DNA of 17,539 bases from Gp6-AA40 sp036742665 (GTDB taxonomy: Bacteria; Acidobacteriota; Vicinamibacteria; Vicinamibacterales; UBA2999): NCBI GenBank assembly GCA_036742665.1, contig DAINQP010000128.1, forward strand, positions 1 to 17,539, given 5' to 3'. The notes beneath the pieces were generated by a model. It saw nothing but the letters and a program-made list of their open reading frames with translations, ran no database searches and had not been told where the DNA came from. This document shows positions 1 through 6,636 of this stretch, piece by piece (the first letter of the stretch is position 1; every line of letters starts with the position of its first letter). A program made the translations under genes and the position numbers.

Positions 1-636
1 GATCCCTCATGGAAGCAGACAGCCGAAGTGGCCGCCAACCCACGCGTCTGCGAGTGCTGCACCACGTCGGCCGTCGTCACGACTGATGGCGTCGTCGCCG
101 CGTTTCGCGACCGAAGCGCGAAAGAGATCCGAGACATTCACGTGACGCGGCTGGACAACGGCAAGTGGAGCGACGCGCAGATCGTCCACGCCGACAACTG
201 GGAGATCGACGCGTGTCCGGTGAACGGACCGGCACTGAGCGCGCGCGGCCGTCAACTCGCGGCCGCGTGGTTCACCGGTAAAGACGACAAGGGCCGGGCG
301 TACACGGCATTCTCTGACGATGCCGGCCGCACCTGGGGCAATGCAATCAGGCTGGACGATCAGGCGTCGCTCGGACACGTGGACGTTGAACTGCTCGACG
401 ACGGGTCCGCAGTCGCGACGTGGGTGGAGTTCGCCGACAACCGCAGCCAGTTTCGCATGCGGCGCATCGAGTCGTCGGGCATGCGGTCACCCTCGATCAC
501 CATCAACGGCGACAGCCGCGTGAGCGGCTATCCGCGCGTCGAGCGCAGTGGCAATGAGCTGGTGTTCACGTGGACGGAAGGCAGTGAGGGCGAGGGCACG
601 CAGAAGGTGCGCGGCGCGGTCGCAAAGTTGCCCTGA
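1..636 (+). CDS. Sialidase-like / BNR-repeat exported protein, 5' truncated by window edge
   Basis: The reading frame is open from the first base, so the N-terminus lies outside the window; a GTG at 28 is only an internal candidate start. A canonical Asp-box (SxDxGxTW form, SDDAGRTW) lies at 313-336, with a weaker blade-like repeat before it (VTRLDNGKWSDAQIV). Alternating short hydrophobic strands fit a beta-propeller of the sialidase/BNR superfamily. A CECC cysteine cluster sits near the visible N-terminal end. Asp-boxes are structural, so real sialidase activity cannot be claimed; many such proteins in soil bacteria bind or hydrolyse glycans or have unknown roles. It is the only + strand gene and converges on the DUF6152 gene, with a repeat-rich hairpin region between them. 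About 210 residues are visible and the stop is TGA at 634-636. Confidence 0.75.
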   Translation, partial: DPSWKQTAEVAANPRVCECCTTSAVVTTDGVVAAFRDRSAKEIRDIHVTRLDNGKWSDAQIVHADNWEIDACPVNGPALSARGRQLAAAWFTGKDDKGRAYTAFSDDAGRTWGNAIRLDDQASLGHVDVELLDDGSAVATWVEFADNRSQFRMRRIESSGMRSPSITINGDSRVSGYPRVERSGNELVFTWTEGSEGEGTQKVRGAVAKLP

Positions 637-642
637 CAGTCC

Positions 643-734
643 GGCGGGTCTAAAAAAACAAGACCCGCCCTACGCCAACGTAGAGCGGGCCCTAAATCTG
701 CAGCGTAGGCCGGGTCCTGTTCTTGAGAACCGGC
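643..734. repeat. Cluster of palindromes between convergent genes (REP-like / possible bidirectional terminator)
   Basis: GGCGGGTCT (643-651) pairs perfectly with AGACCCGCC (661-669) around an A-rich 9-nt loop. CTACG (670-674) pairs with CGTAG (679-683) around CCAA, and this stem can extend through CCCGC (664-668) with GCGGG (685-689), so the first two hairpins are mutually exclusive. GTTCTTGAGAAC (719-730) is a perfect 12-base palindrome inside a GCCGG/CCGGC frame (709-734). No strong U-tract follows any stem, so a repeat element or a Rho-assisted bidirectional terminator is as likely as a classic intrinsic terminator. Confidence 0.7.
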
Positions 735-747
735 AGACGATCAAACG

Positions 748-1146
748 TTAGTCGACTGTTTCGCCTGGACGCTTACCCCAGCCGAAGCCGTCCTTCGGAC
801 GATGCAGCGTGACCATTCGGACGCGATGATCCTTCGGGTTGCGACCCGGGCTGCCCGAAATGATCACGTGATCACCGGCCTTCAGCGTTTCTCTGGTAAC
901 ACCCTGACCGCCGAGCTGACCGGCGCCGCCCCACTCAACGGCGTAGCGCACCATCGATCCATCCTTCTCCTTCACCATCACGTGCACGAAGGAGTGCGGA
1001 TTTCGAAACAGGAACTGCACCAGCTCACCCTCGATCGTCACCGTCTGATCTTCCAAGTAGGTGGCGGCGAAGGAGTGATGGGCGTATGCCTGCGCGCCAA
1101 CGAGGCTCGCTGTCGCGACAAGGCCAATTACCAGCAGACGCTTCAT
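748..1146 (-). CDS. DUF6152 family secreted protein (copy A)
   Basis: The 132-residue product starts at the ATG at 1146, chosen over an upstream in-frame ATG at 1209 because it is preceded by GGGGAGGAACCACACT (a clear Shine-Dalgarno) and begins a textbook signal peptide (MKRLLVIGLVATASLVGAQAYA). The mature protein begins at once with the HHSF motif (residues 23-26) that marks the DUF6152 family, followed by an OB-fold-like small beta domain (VTIEGELVQFLFRNPHSFVHV, then a KAGDHVIISGSPGRNP segment). The family has no established biochemical role. It is commonly found beside secreted propeller or hydrolase genes, as here. A second, diverged copy lies at 9678-10100 and shares the HHSF, RNPHxF and KAGD positions. 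The function is unknown; periplasmic location is inferred. Confidence 0.85.
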   Translation of the reverse strand: MKRLLVIGLVATASLVGAQAYAHHSFAATYLEDQTVTIEGELVQFLFRNPHSFVHVMVKEKDGSMVRYAVEWGGAGQLGGQGVTRETLKAGDHVIISGSPGRNPKDHRVRMVTLHRPKDGFGWGKRPGETVD

Positions 1147-1356
1147 AGTGTGGTTCCTCCCCACTAACTTCGCGGGCTCGCTATGCGCTCGCCCGTGCAT
1201 TCGCAACAAAAATCGTAGCCGACTTACGCCGGATTTGGTCCTGAAGACTCTCTGAATTCTTCGTCAGGAAAGTTCGAAAAATTCTCTGCCGCGACGAGGC
1301 GAGAATACACTGAAATCGCCGTTTTGTGGGCACTTATTCCCATCGTCAATATCAAC
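1147..1356 (-). promoter_or_regulatory. Upstream region of DUF6152 copy A, with an imperfect inverted repeat
   Basis: No gene is supported here. The region must hold the promoter of the DUF6152 gene unless that gene is read through from the DUF885 gene across the repeat array. GAATTCTTCG (1254-1263) and CGAAAAATTC (1275-1284) form a 9-of-10 inverted repeat with an 11-base spacer, about 110 bases before the start codon, which could be an operator or an RNA hairpin. I could not assign convincing -35/-10 boxes. Confidence 0.35.
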
Positions 1357-1596
1357 ACCGCTATCGCGCGGTGAGCCGAGAGCCGCTATCGCGCCGTGGC
1401 GCGAGAGCCGCTATCGCGCCGTGGCGTNNNNNNNNNNNNNNNNNNNNNNNNNNNNNNNNNNNNNNNNNNNNNNNNNNNNNNNNNNNNNNNNNNNNNNNNN
1501 NNNNNNNNNNNNNNNNNNNNNNNNNNNGAGCCGAGAGCCGCTATCGCGCCGTGGCGCGAGAGCCGCTATCGCGCCGTGGCGTGAGAGCCGCTATGG
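1357..1596. repeat. 25-bp tandem repeat array interrupted by an assembly gap
   Basis: The unit begins GAGAGCCGCTATC and contains the palindrome GCGCCGTGGCGC. Full copies lie at 1378-1402, 1403-1427, 1533-1557 and 1558-1582, with a degenerate copy at 1357-1377 and a partial one at 1583-1594. There are no unique spacers, so this is not CRISPR. The partial last copy contains the CTA that is the stop codon (TAG) of the minus-strand DUF885 gene. The array lies between the DUF885 stop and the DUF6152 promoter region. Confidence 0.95.
1428..1527. other. Assembly gap of exactly 100 N
   Basis: One hundred N characters, a conventional placeholder for unknown length. The 55 bases left of it (1373-1427) are identical to the 55 bases right of it (1528-1582), so the assembler stopped in the tandem repeat and the true copy number is unknown. 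Confidence 0.98.
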
Positions 1597-3372
1597 TGAC
1601 GCGGCGATATACGCGTTCACCTGGTCCTCCAGCAAGTCCAGCGGGAGCGTGCCGTTTCTCAGCACTACGTCATGGAAATGCCGGATGTCGAACCTCGTCC
1701 CGAGCGCCTGTTGCGCGCGCCGGCGGAGCTCCGTAATCTTCAACTCACCCAGCTTATAGGCCAAGGCCTGACCCGGCCGCGCGATATAGCGATCGATCTC
1801 CGCGAGCGACTGGCCGGGCACATGGAGCGCAAAGTACTCGCGCGCTCGATCGCGCGACCAGCCCATCGCGTGCAGGCCGGTATCCACGACGAGCCGCACC
1901 GCGCGGAACTGCTCACTGGCCAGTACCCCGAACTTCGTCGTCGGATCGCCGTACACGCCCAGCTCCGACCCGAGTGACTCGGCATAGAGTCCCCAGCCTT
2001 CAGAGAACGCCGCAGCCGTGAACACCTTCCTGAACTCGGGCAGCCCCTGCAGCTCGCGCGCGATGCCGATCTGCAGATGATGACCGGGGACGGTTTCGTG
2101 GAGTACCAGCGCTTCGGTGCGGTACTTCACCTGTTCGGTCGGCCGATACGTGTTCATGTTGAACCACGCCGGCCGTGTCCCGTCGGCGGTGCCCGCGGTG
2201 TAGTTCGACGCGGTGGACGCTTCGCGGTCGGCGGGTATCGGCCGGACGTCCACCGCCATTTTCGGCACGCGCAAGAACAGACGCGGCAGCGCCGGCTGCA
2301 GACGCGCCAGCACAGCGCGCGCGTACTGAATCATCTCGGCCTGCGAGGCGAATCGCATCCCGGGCCGCTGTCCGAGCTGCTTCTCGTAGTCGGTGACAGG
2401 ACCGGTGAAGCGGTCGGCGCGTGCCAGCTGCTCCATCTCCTTCTCGATCCGCGTCACCTCCCGCAGACCGAGCTGGTGAATCTGCTCCGGCGTCATCCGC
2501 GTGGTCGTGTAGGCGTGAATCAGCGCGGCGTACGCGGCCCGTCCGTCGCGCAATGAAGTCACCGCGGTCTGCGGTCGCGCCTGCTTGCGGTACGTGTCGC
2601 GCAGGAACGTCTCGAGCGTCTTCCAGCTCGAGAGAAATTGCTGGTCGTATGCCGTGTAAGCCTGCGCCCGCAGTCGCTCCTGTTCACTGGACGGAATCTC
2701 GCTCGGGAAGCGTCGAAACGCGGCCAGCAGCGGCGACTCGCCGGCCGAAGGCTCGCTCTGGGCCACGACCTGCTCAAGGGTGAGATCGACGACGATTGCC
2801 GGCTGCGCCAGACCAGCGGCGAGCTGCTCGCGCATCATCTCGATCGACTGGTTGACGACGGTCGGCAGGGCACGGAGTCGCGTGATGATGTTCTGGTAGT
2901 CCTTGACCGTACGAGACGGCATCTGATCGACAACGTTGAACACGTCGTTGTGAACGCCGTCGGACTGCGAGACAAGCTGCACGAGGTTCAGATAACTCTC
3001 AGCCTCGAGCTGAGTGCGTAGCTCGTGCTCCATCAGCAGTGACGTGACCAGATCAGTAGGATTCAGGTTGCCAGGCGACAGGTACATCGCCTTCTGCAGG
3101 AACTCCTCTCGATCCTTGCGGTGACGGTCGCGCGCGGCCTTCGACAGATCGCGCCAACGATCGTTGTGCTCCGCGCGGCCGACTCGCGTCGCAAGCTCGG
3201 GCTGGACGGCGAGCCGCCATTCCCAGTAGTCGCCGGTGAGTTGCGCCAGAGTTTGCGAGGAGGGACCCGAAAAGCGCTCGGGGCCCTGGGCAATAAGGAC
3301 GGCTGGTCCGAGACACACCAGCGTCAGGAGCAGTCTCCTGTAAAAGGGGTCGGGAGTCATTTTTCCCATCAT
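1591..3372 (-). CDS. DUF885 family exported metal-dependent hydrolase/peptidase-like protein
   Basis: A 593-residue protein, within the usual DUF885 size range. It carries a signal peptide (hydrophobic core RLLLTLVCLGPAVLIA, residues about 13-28), a long helical N-terminal half, and the family signature HETVPGHH (residues 425-432) followed by FSEGWGLYAE (about 456-465). Together these form an HExxH-type zinc site with a downstream glutamate, reminiscent of M32/M2 gluzincins. Substrates of DUF885 proteins are generally unknown; a peptidase or carboxyl-ester role is possible. Three ATGs are candidate starts (3372, 3369, 3360). The last lies inside a 20-bp palindromic arm, so the first residues (MTPDPF) are encoded by a repeat. 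Shine-Dalgarno evidence is weak. The stop codon falls in the 25-bp repeat array. It follows the PQQ dehydrogenase gene by about 28 bases and is probably co-transcribed with it. Confidence 0.88.
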   Translation of the reverse strand: MMGKMTPDPFYRRLLLTLVCLGPAVLIAQGPERFSGPSSQTLAQLTGDYWEWRLAVQPELATRVGRAEHNDRWRDLSKAARDRHRKDREEFLQKAMYLSPGNLNPTDLVTSLLMEHELRTQLEAESYLNLVQLVSQSDGVHNDVFNVVDQMPSRTVKDYQNIITRLRALPTVVNQSIEMMREQLAAGLAQPAIVVDLTLEQVVAQSEPSAGESPLLAAFRRFPSEIPSSEQERLRAQAYTAYDQQFLSSWKTLETFLRDTYRKQARPQTAVTSLRDGRAAYAALIHAYTTTRMTPEQIHQLGLREVTRIEKEMEQLARADRFTGPVTDYEKQLGQRPGMRFASQAEMIQYARAVLARLQPALPRLFLRVPKMAVDVRPIPADREASTASNYTAGTADGTRPAWFNMNTYRPTEQVKYRTEALVLHETVPGHHLQIGIARELQGLPEFRKVFTAAAFSEGWGLYAESLGSELGVYGDPTTKFGVLASEQFRAVRLVVDTGLHAMGWSRDRAREYFALHVPGQSLAEIDRYIARPGQALAYKLGELKITELRRRAQQALGTRFDIRHFHDVVLRNGTLPLDLLEDQVNAYIAASP

Positions 3373-3396
3373 CCCCGAAAAATGACTCCCGACCCC
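3346..3396. repeat. Perfect 20-bp palindrome at the PQQ dehydrogenase / DUF885 gene junction
   Basis: GGGGTCGGGAGTCATTTTTC (3346-3365) and its exact reverse complement (3377-3396) flank an 11-base loop. The element starts 4 bases after the stop of the PQQ dehydrogenase gene and covers all candidate start codons of the DUF885 gene. It resembles the REP-type palindromes spread by RAYT transposases. In RNA it would form a stem sequestering the DUF885 start. Confidence 0.93.
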
Positions 3397-3400
3397 ATTT

Positions 3401-5389
3401 TCAGTTCGCCGGCAACCTGAAGGCGATCAACTCGCCTGGAAAGTTTTGACTGCTGATCGCGACGACGATGTACTGCCGGCCGTTCAGCATGTAGGTCATC
3501 GGCGAGCCGGTTTGCGGTGCCGGCATATAGATTGCGCCAGCATCCTGGCCGGTGCGCTTGTCGTAGGCCCGCAGCATCGCGCCGCGGCGCCCATCGGGCA
3601 GCGTGAATACGCCACCTTCTCCGGCGATGACGAGTGACTTCGTGACCAGCGTGCCAATACGGCCCTGCCGTCCTGTGCGAGGAATGGTCAAGCCTTTCAG
3701 CGCCGGATGATTGCGAATGTTGTCGGGCGTCTCGCCATGTGCGACCTGCCACAGCAGCTCGCCCTCGTGCAGATCGATCGCGCTGATGCGGCCGTACGGA
3801 GGCTTGACCAACGGAAGCCCCTGGACTGTCGTCGGGAGTGCCGGCCCCTTCGGGTTCGCGGGATCGACGACCTGCCCGCGCACGTAGTTCATGTCCGATG
3901 GCTTTTGCGGCCGCTCGGATCCGGGAATGAGGCCGACGGCGGCGATGTTGGTGTTCGTGAAGATGTAGAACGTCCCCGTCTCCGGGTCGTACGAGCCGCC
4001 TGGCCAGTTCGCGCCGCCGGTCACATCCGGCAGCATCAACGTCGCGAGCGGGCCCGGCCACGTGCTGACCACGGGCGGCGTGAAGATCGGTCCGATCTTG
4101 AACTGCGACACCAGCTTCACTGCCTGCGCGCGCAACTCCGGCGTGTAGTCGATCAGATCATCGATGCTGACGCCTTGACGTTCGAACGCAGGTGGCTTGG
4201 TCACATAACGCTGTGTCGGCCACGACTTCTCCATTGGCACGTCGGACTGCTCGACCTTCCGCTGTTCAATCGGCCACACCGGCTCGCCCGTCACGCGGTC
4301 GAAAACGTACAGCCAGCCCTGCTTCGTCGGCTGCATCACGACCTTCCGCATGCGTCCGTCGATCGTGACGTCAGCGACAATCGGCGCGCACGGCAGATCC
4401 CAATCCCAGATGCCGTGCTGAATGAACTGGTAGTGCCACTTCCGTTTCCCGGTGCGCAGATCCACGGCAACGAGACTCTCGCCAAACAATCCCGCACCCG
4501 GGCGATGGCCGCCGTAGTAGTCTCCGGTCGGCATCTCGACCGGCAGAAATACCGTACCGAGCTCCTCGTCTACGCTGATCTGTGCCCACACGCCGGCATT
4601 GCCGGTGTAGGACTCTGAGTCCTGCTCCCACGTGTCACTGCCGTATTCGCCTGGCTCGGGGATCGTGTGGAAGATCCACAGCCGCTTGCCGGTGCGCACG
4701 TCGAAGGCGCGCACAAAGCCTTTCTCATTGCGGCGACTCTCGGGACGGCTGCCCTCGGTATGAGCTGCCCCGATGATGATCACGTCCCTGGCGATCACCG
4801 GCGCGGCGTGCAAACCGATGTCGCCGGTGATCAGGTCCATATCCTGATCGTCGTCTTGTTTCAGGTCGACGACGCCGTTCTTGCCAAACGAGGTGATCGG
4901 CGCGCCTGTTTTCGCGTCGAGCGCCTTCATGCGATAGCCGGGTGTGACGTAGATGATTCGCGCCGAGCGTCCATCCGACCAATACGCGAGGCCGCGGCCC
5001 GAGAGTTGACGCGGCGCTTCTTCGCCGCGCTTGCCCTCGTCCTCGCTGTGCATCCACTTCATCTCGCCGGTGGCGCCGTCGAGCGCGACGACGGCGCGTC
5101 GCGTGCCGGCGGTGGTGTAGATCCACCCGCCGACCATGAGCGGCGTCGACTGGAAGTTGAACTCCGGCCGCGGTCCGAGGTTATCGGTCTTCAGCCGCCA
5201 GGCGACCTCGAGGTTGTTGAAGTTGTCCTTGGTGATCTGGTCGAACGGCTTGTAGCGCGTGCTCGCCAGGTCAGCGCCGTAGGTGCGCCACTCGCCGCTG
5301 CTGTCACCTTGCGCGTACGGGCGGTCCTGAGGCCCGGCTGCAACCAGAATTAGTGCGAGTGCGAACAGACCCTTCTTCATCGAGGCCAT
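3401..5389 (-). CDS. PQQ-dependent dehydrogenase (quinoprotein glucose/alcohol dehydrogenase-like)
   Basis: A 662-residue eight-bladed quinoprotein-type propeller with signal peptide MKKGLFALALILVAAG. Features of the membrane glucose dehydrogenase-like branch are the N-terminal WRTYGADLASTRYKPFDQI (about 34-52), repeated AxDxxTGxxxW propeller tryptophan-docking motifs (VALDGATGEMKW, AFDVRTGKRLW, AVDLRTGKRKW), and HGIWDWDLPCAPI (325-337). The family oxidises sugars or alcohols in the periplasm and passes electrons to quinone or cytochrome c; the substrate cannot be read from sequence. No cytochrome c domain (no CxxCH) and no N-terminal membrane anchor beyond the signal peptide are present, so a separate electron acceptor is needed. 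Two starts compete: ATG at 5389 (AAGGAG 11 bases upstream) and ATG at 5380, which overlaps the upstream stop as ATGA. Either way it is translationally coupled to the NHL-repeat gene. No PQQ biosynthesis genes are in the window. Confidence 0.9.
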   Translation of the reverse strand: MASMKKGLFALALILVAAGPQDRPYAQGDSSGEWRTYGADLASTRYKPFDQITKDNFNNLEVAWRLKTDNLGPRPEFNFQSTPLMVGGWIYTTAGTRRAVVALDGATGEMKWMHSEDEGKRGEEAPRQLSGRGLAYWSDGRSARIIYVTPGYRMKALDAKTGAPITSFGKNGVVDLKQDDDQDMDLITGDIGLHAAPVIARDVIIIGAAHTEGSRPESRRNEKGFVRAFDVRTGKRLWIFHTIPEPGEYGSDTWEQDSESYTGNAGVWAQISVDEELGTVFLPVEMPTGDYYGGHRPGAGLFGESLVAVDLRTGKRKWHYQFIQHGIWDWDLPCAPIVADVTIDGRMRKVVMQPTKQGWLYVFDRVTGEPVWPIEQRKVEQSDVPMEKSWPTQRYVTKPPAFERQGVSIDDLIDYTPELRAQAVKLVSQFKIGPIFTPPVVSTWPGPLATLMLPDVTGGANWPGGSYDPETGTFYIFTNTNIAAVGLIPGSERPQKPSDMNYVRGQVVDPANPKGPALPTTVQGLPLVKPPYGRISAIDLHEGELLWQVAHGETPDNIRNHPALKGLTIPRTGRQGRIGTLVTKSLVIAGEGGVFTLPDGRRGAMLRAYDKRTGQDAGAIYMPAPQTGSPMTYMLNGRQYIVVAISSQNFPGELIAFRLPAN

Positions 5390-6573
5390 ACGGTTCCCTG
5401 CTCCTTACGGGTCACGGCGCGGAGCCCTTTGTAGACGAACTTCTGCAGACGCTTTCCTTCGTAGGTTTCGGTCGTATAGAGATTGCCCTTGGAATCCACG
5501 GCGATGCTGTGCACCGCGTAGAACTGTCCTGGCTGGCGTCCGCCGTCGCCGAAGCTGGTGAGCTCTTCGAGAGTGTCGCGCCGCAGGATGCGGATCTTCA
5601 TGTTGTTGCCGTCGGCCATGTACAGATACGTCTGCGCCGGGTCCTTCGAGAATGCGAGGTCGAACACGGCGCCGTCACCGAGGCTGTTCTTGGCGAAGAA
5701 TGCCTCCTTGACGAACGTGCCGTCCTTCTTGAACACCTGGATGCGGTTGTTGGGACGATCGCATACGTACACCAGGCCGTCGTTCGACAGATCGGCGCAG
5801 TGGACCGGCGAGCGGAATTGCTGCACCGGCGCCGCGTCGGGCTTGTACGGACCGAGGTCGGTGTCATCCGGCTTGTTGCCGTAGGCGCCCCAATAGCGTT
5901 TGAGCTTCCCGCTATCGGCATCGATGATGGCCACCCGCTTGTTCAAATAGCCGTCAGCGAGATACGCCTCGTTCGCTGACGGATCGACGAAGATTTTTGC
6001 CACGCGGCCGAACGCGATCGGGTCATTGCTGCCGCCGACATAGGTCGGCTTGCCATCCTTCATCGCACCCAGACGGGCATTGGCCTTCCCCACCTGCAGA
6101 AGGAACTTGCCACTGCGATCGAACTTGAGCACCTGCGAATCGCCAGGACCGTTGCCGCCGATCCACACGTTGCCCTTGTGATCGATCGTGATGCCGTGAT
6201 TCGATGTCGGCCACTCGTAGCCGGCACCCGGACCACCCCAGTGCGCGAGCAGCGTGCCATTCGGATCGAACTCGAGCACCGGCGGTGCGGCGCCGCAGCA
6301 TTCGTCGGACAGCTTCGACTCGAGGGCGCGTTCCTTCTCAGCCAACGTCGCCGAACCGCGATGGATCATCCACACGTGATCGCGCTCGTCCACCGAGACG
6401 CCGATCGACGAGCCGAGCACCCAGTGGTTCGGCAGCGGTTTGGGCCAATAGGGATCGACTTCGAAGTACGGCGCTTGCACGGTGTGCCGGCTCTGCCCGG
6501 CCAGCTCGCGCGCGACAAGAAGACCGGCTGTCGTCAAGACAGCCAGCAAGAGCAGTGTCCGGCCTTTTCGCAC
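5377..6573 (-). CDS. NHL-repeat (six-bladed beta-propeller) secreted protein
   Basis: A 398-residue protein with a signal peptide (RTLLLLAVLTTAGLLVARELAG) and repeated NHL-type blades: SIGVSVDERDHVWMIH, NHGITIDHKGNVWIGG, VLKFDRSGKFLLQVG, KIFVDPSANEAYLADGYLNKRVAIID, ADLSNDGLVYVCDRPNNRIQVF, HSIAVDSKGNLYTTE. A CC pair lies in the first blade region (DECCGAAPP). Such proteins are often annotated as peptidylglycine amidating lyase-like, but no catalytic signature is claimed here. The start is GTG at 6573, preceded by GGGAGG six bases upstream. Its stop overlaps the start of the PQQ dehydrogenase gene, so the two propellers are probably made together and may act on one substrate or form one periplasmic assembly (inference). 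Confidence 0.85.
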   Translation of the reverse strand: MRKGRTLLLLAVLTTAGLLVARELAGQSRHTVQAPYFEVDPYWPKPLPNHWVLGSSIGVSVDERDHVWMIHRGSATLAEKERALESKLSDECCGAAPPVLEFDPNGTLLAHWGGPGAGYEWPTSNHGITIDHKGNVWIGGNGPGDSQVLKFDRSGKFLLQVGKANARLGAMKDGKPTYVGGSNDPIAFGRVAKIFVDPSANEAYLADGYLNKRVAIIDADSGKLKRYWGAYGNKPDDTDLGPYKPDAAPVQQFRSPVHCADLSNDGLVYVCDRPNNRIQVFKKDGTFVKEAFFAKNSLGDGAVFDLAFSKDPAQTYLYMADGNNMKIRILRRDTLEELTSFGDGGRQPGQFYAVHSIAVDSKGNLYTTETYEGKRLQKFVYKGLRAVTRKEQGTVWPR

Positions 6574-6636
6574 AGGAAGCCTCCCAGGAAAATGTGGCCG
6601 GATTATATGCGGAGTCTGTGGTCTACGGGCTTCGGT

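Noticed and set aside
1357..1596. CRISPR array
   Set aside because: The 25-bp units are directly adjacent with no unique spacers and there are no cas genes nearby.
3053..5353. Several + strand frames opposite the DUF885 and PQQ dehydrogenase genes
   Set aside because: They are antisense shadows of well-supported genes, with no ribosome binding sites or domains.
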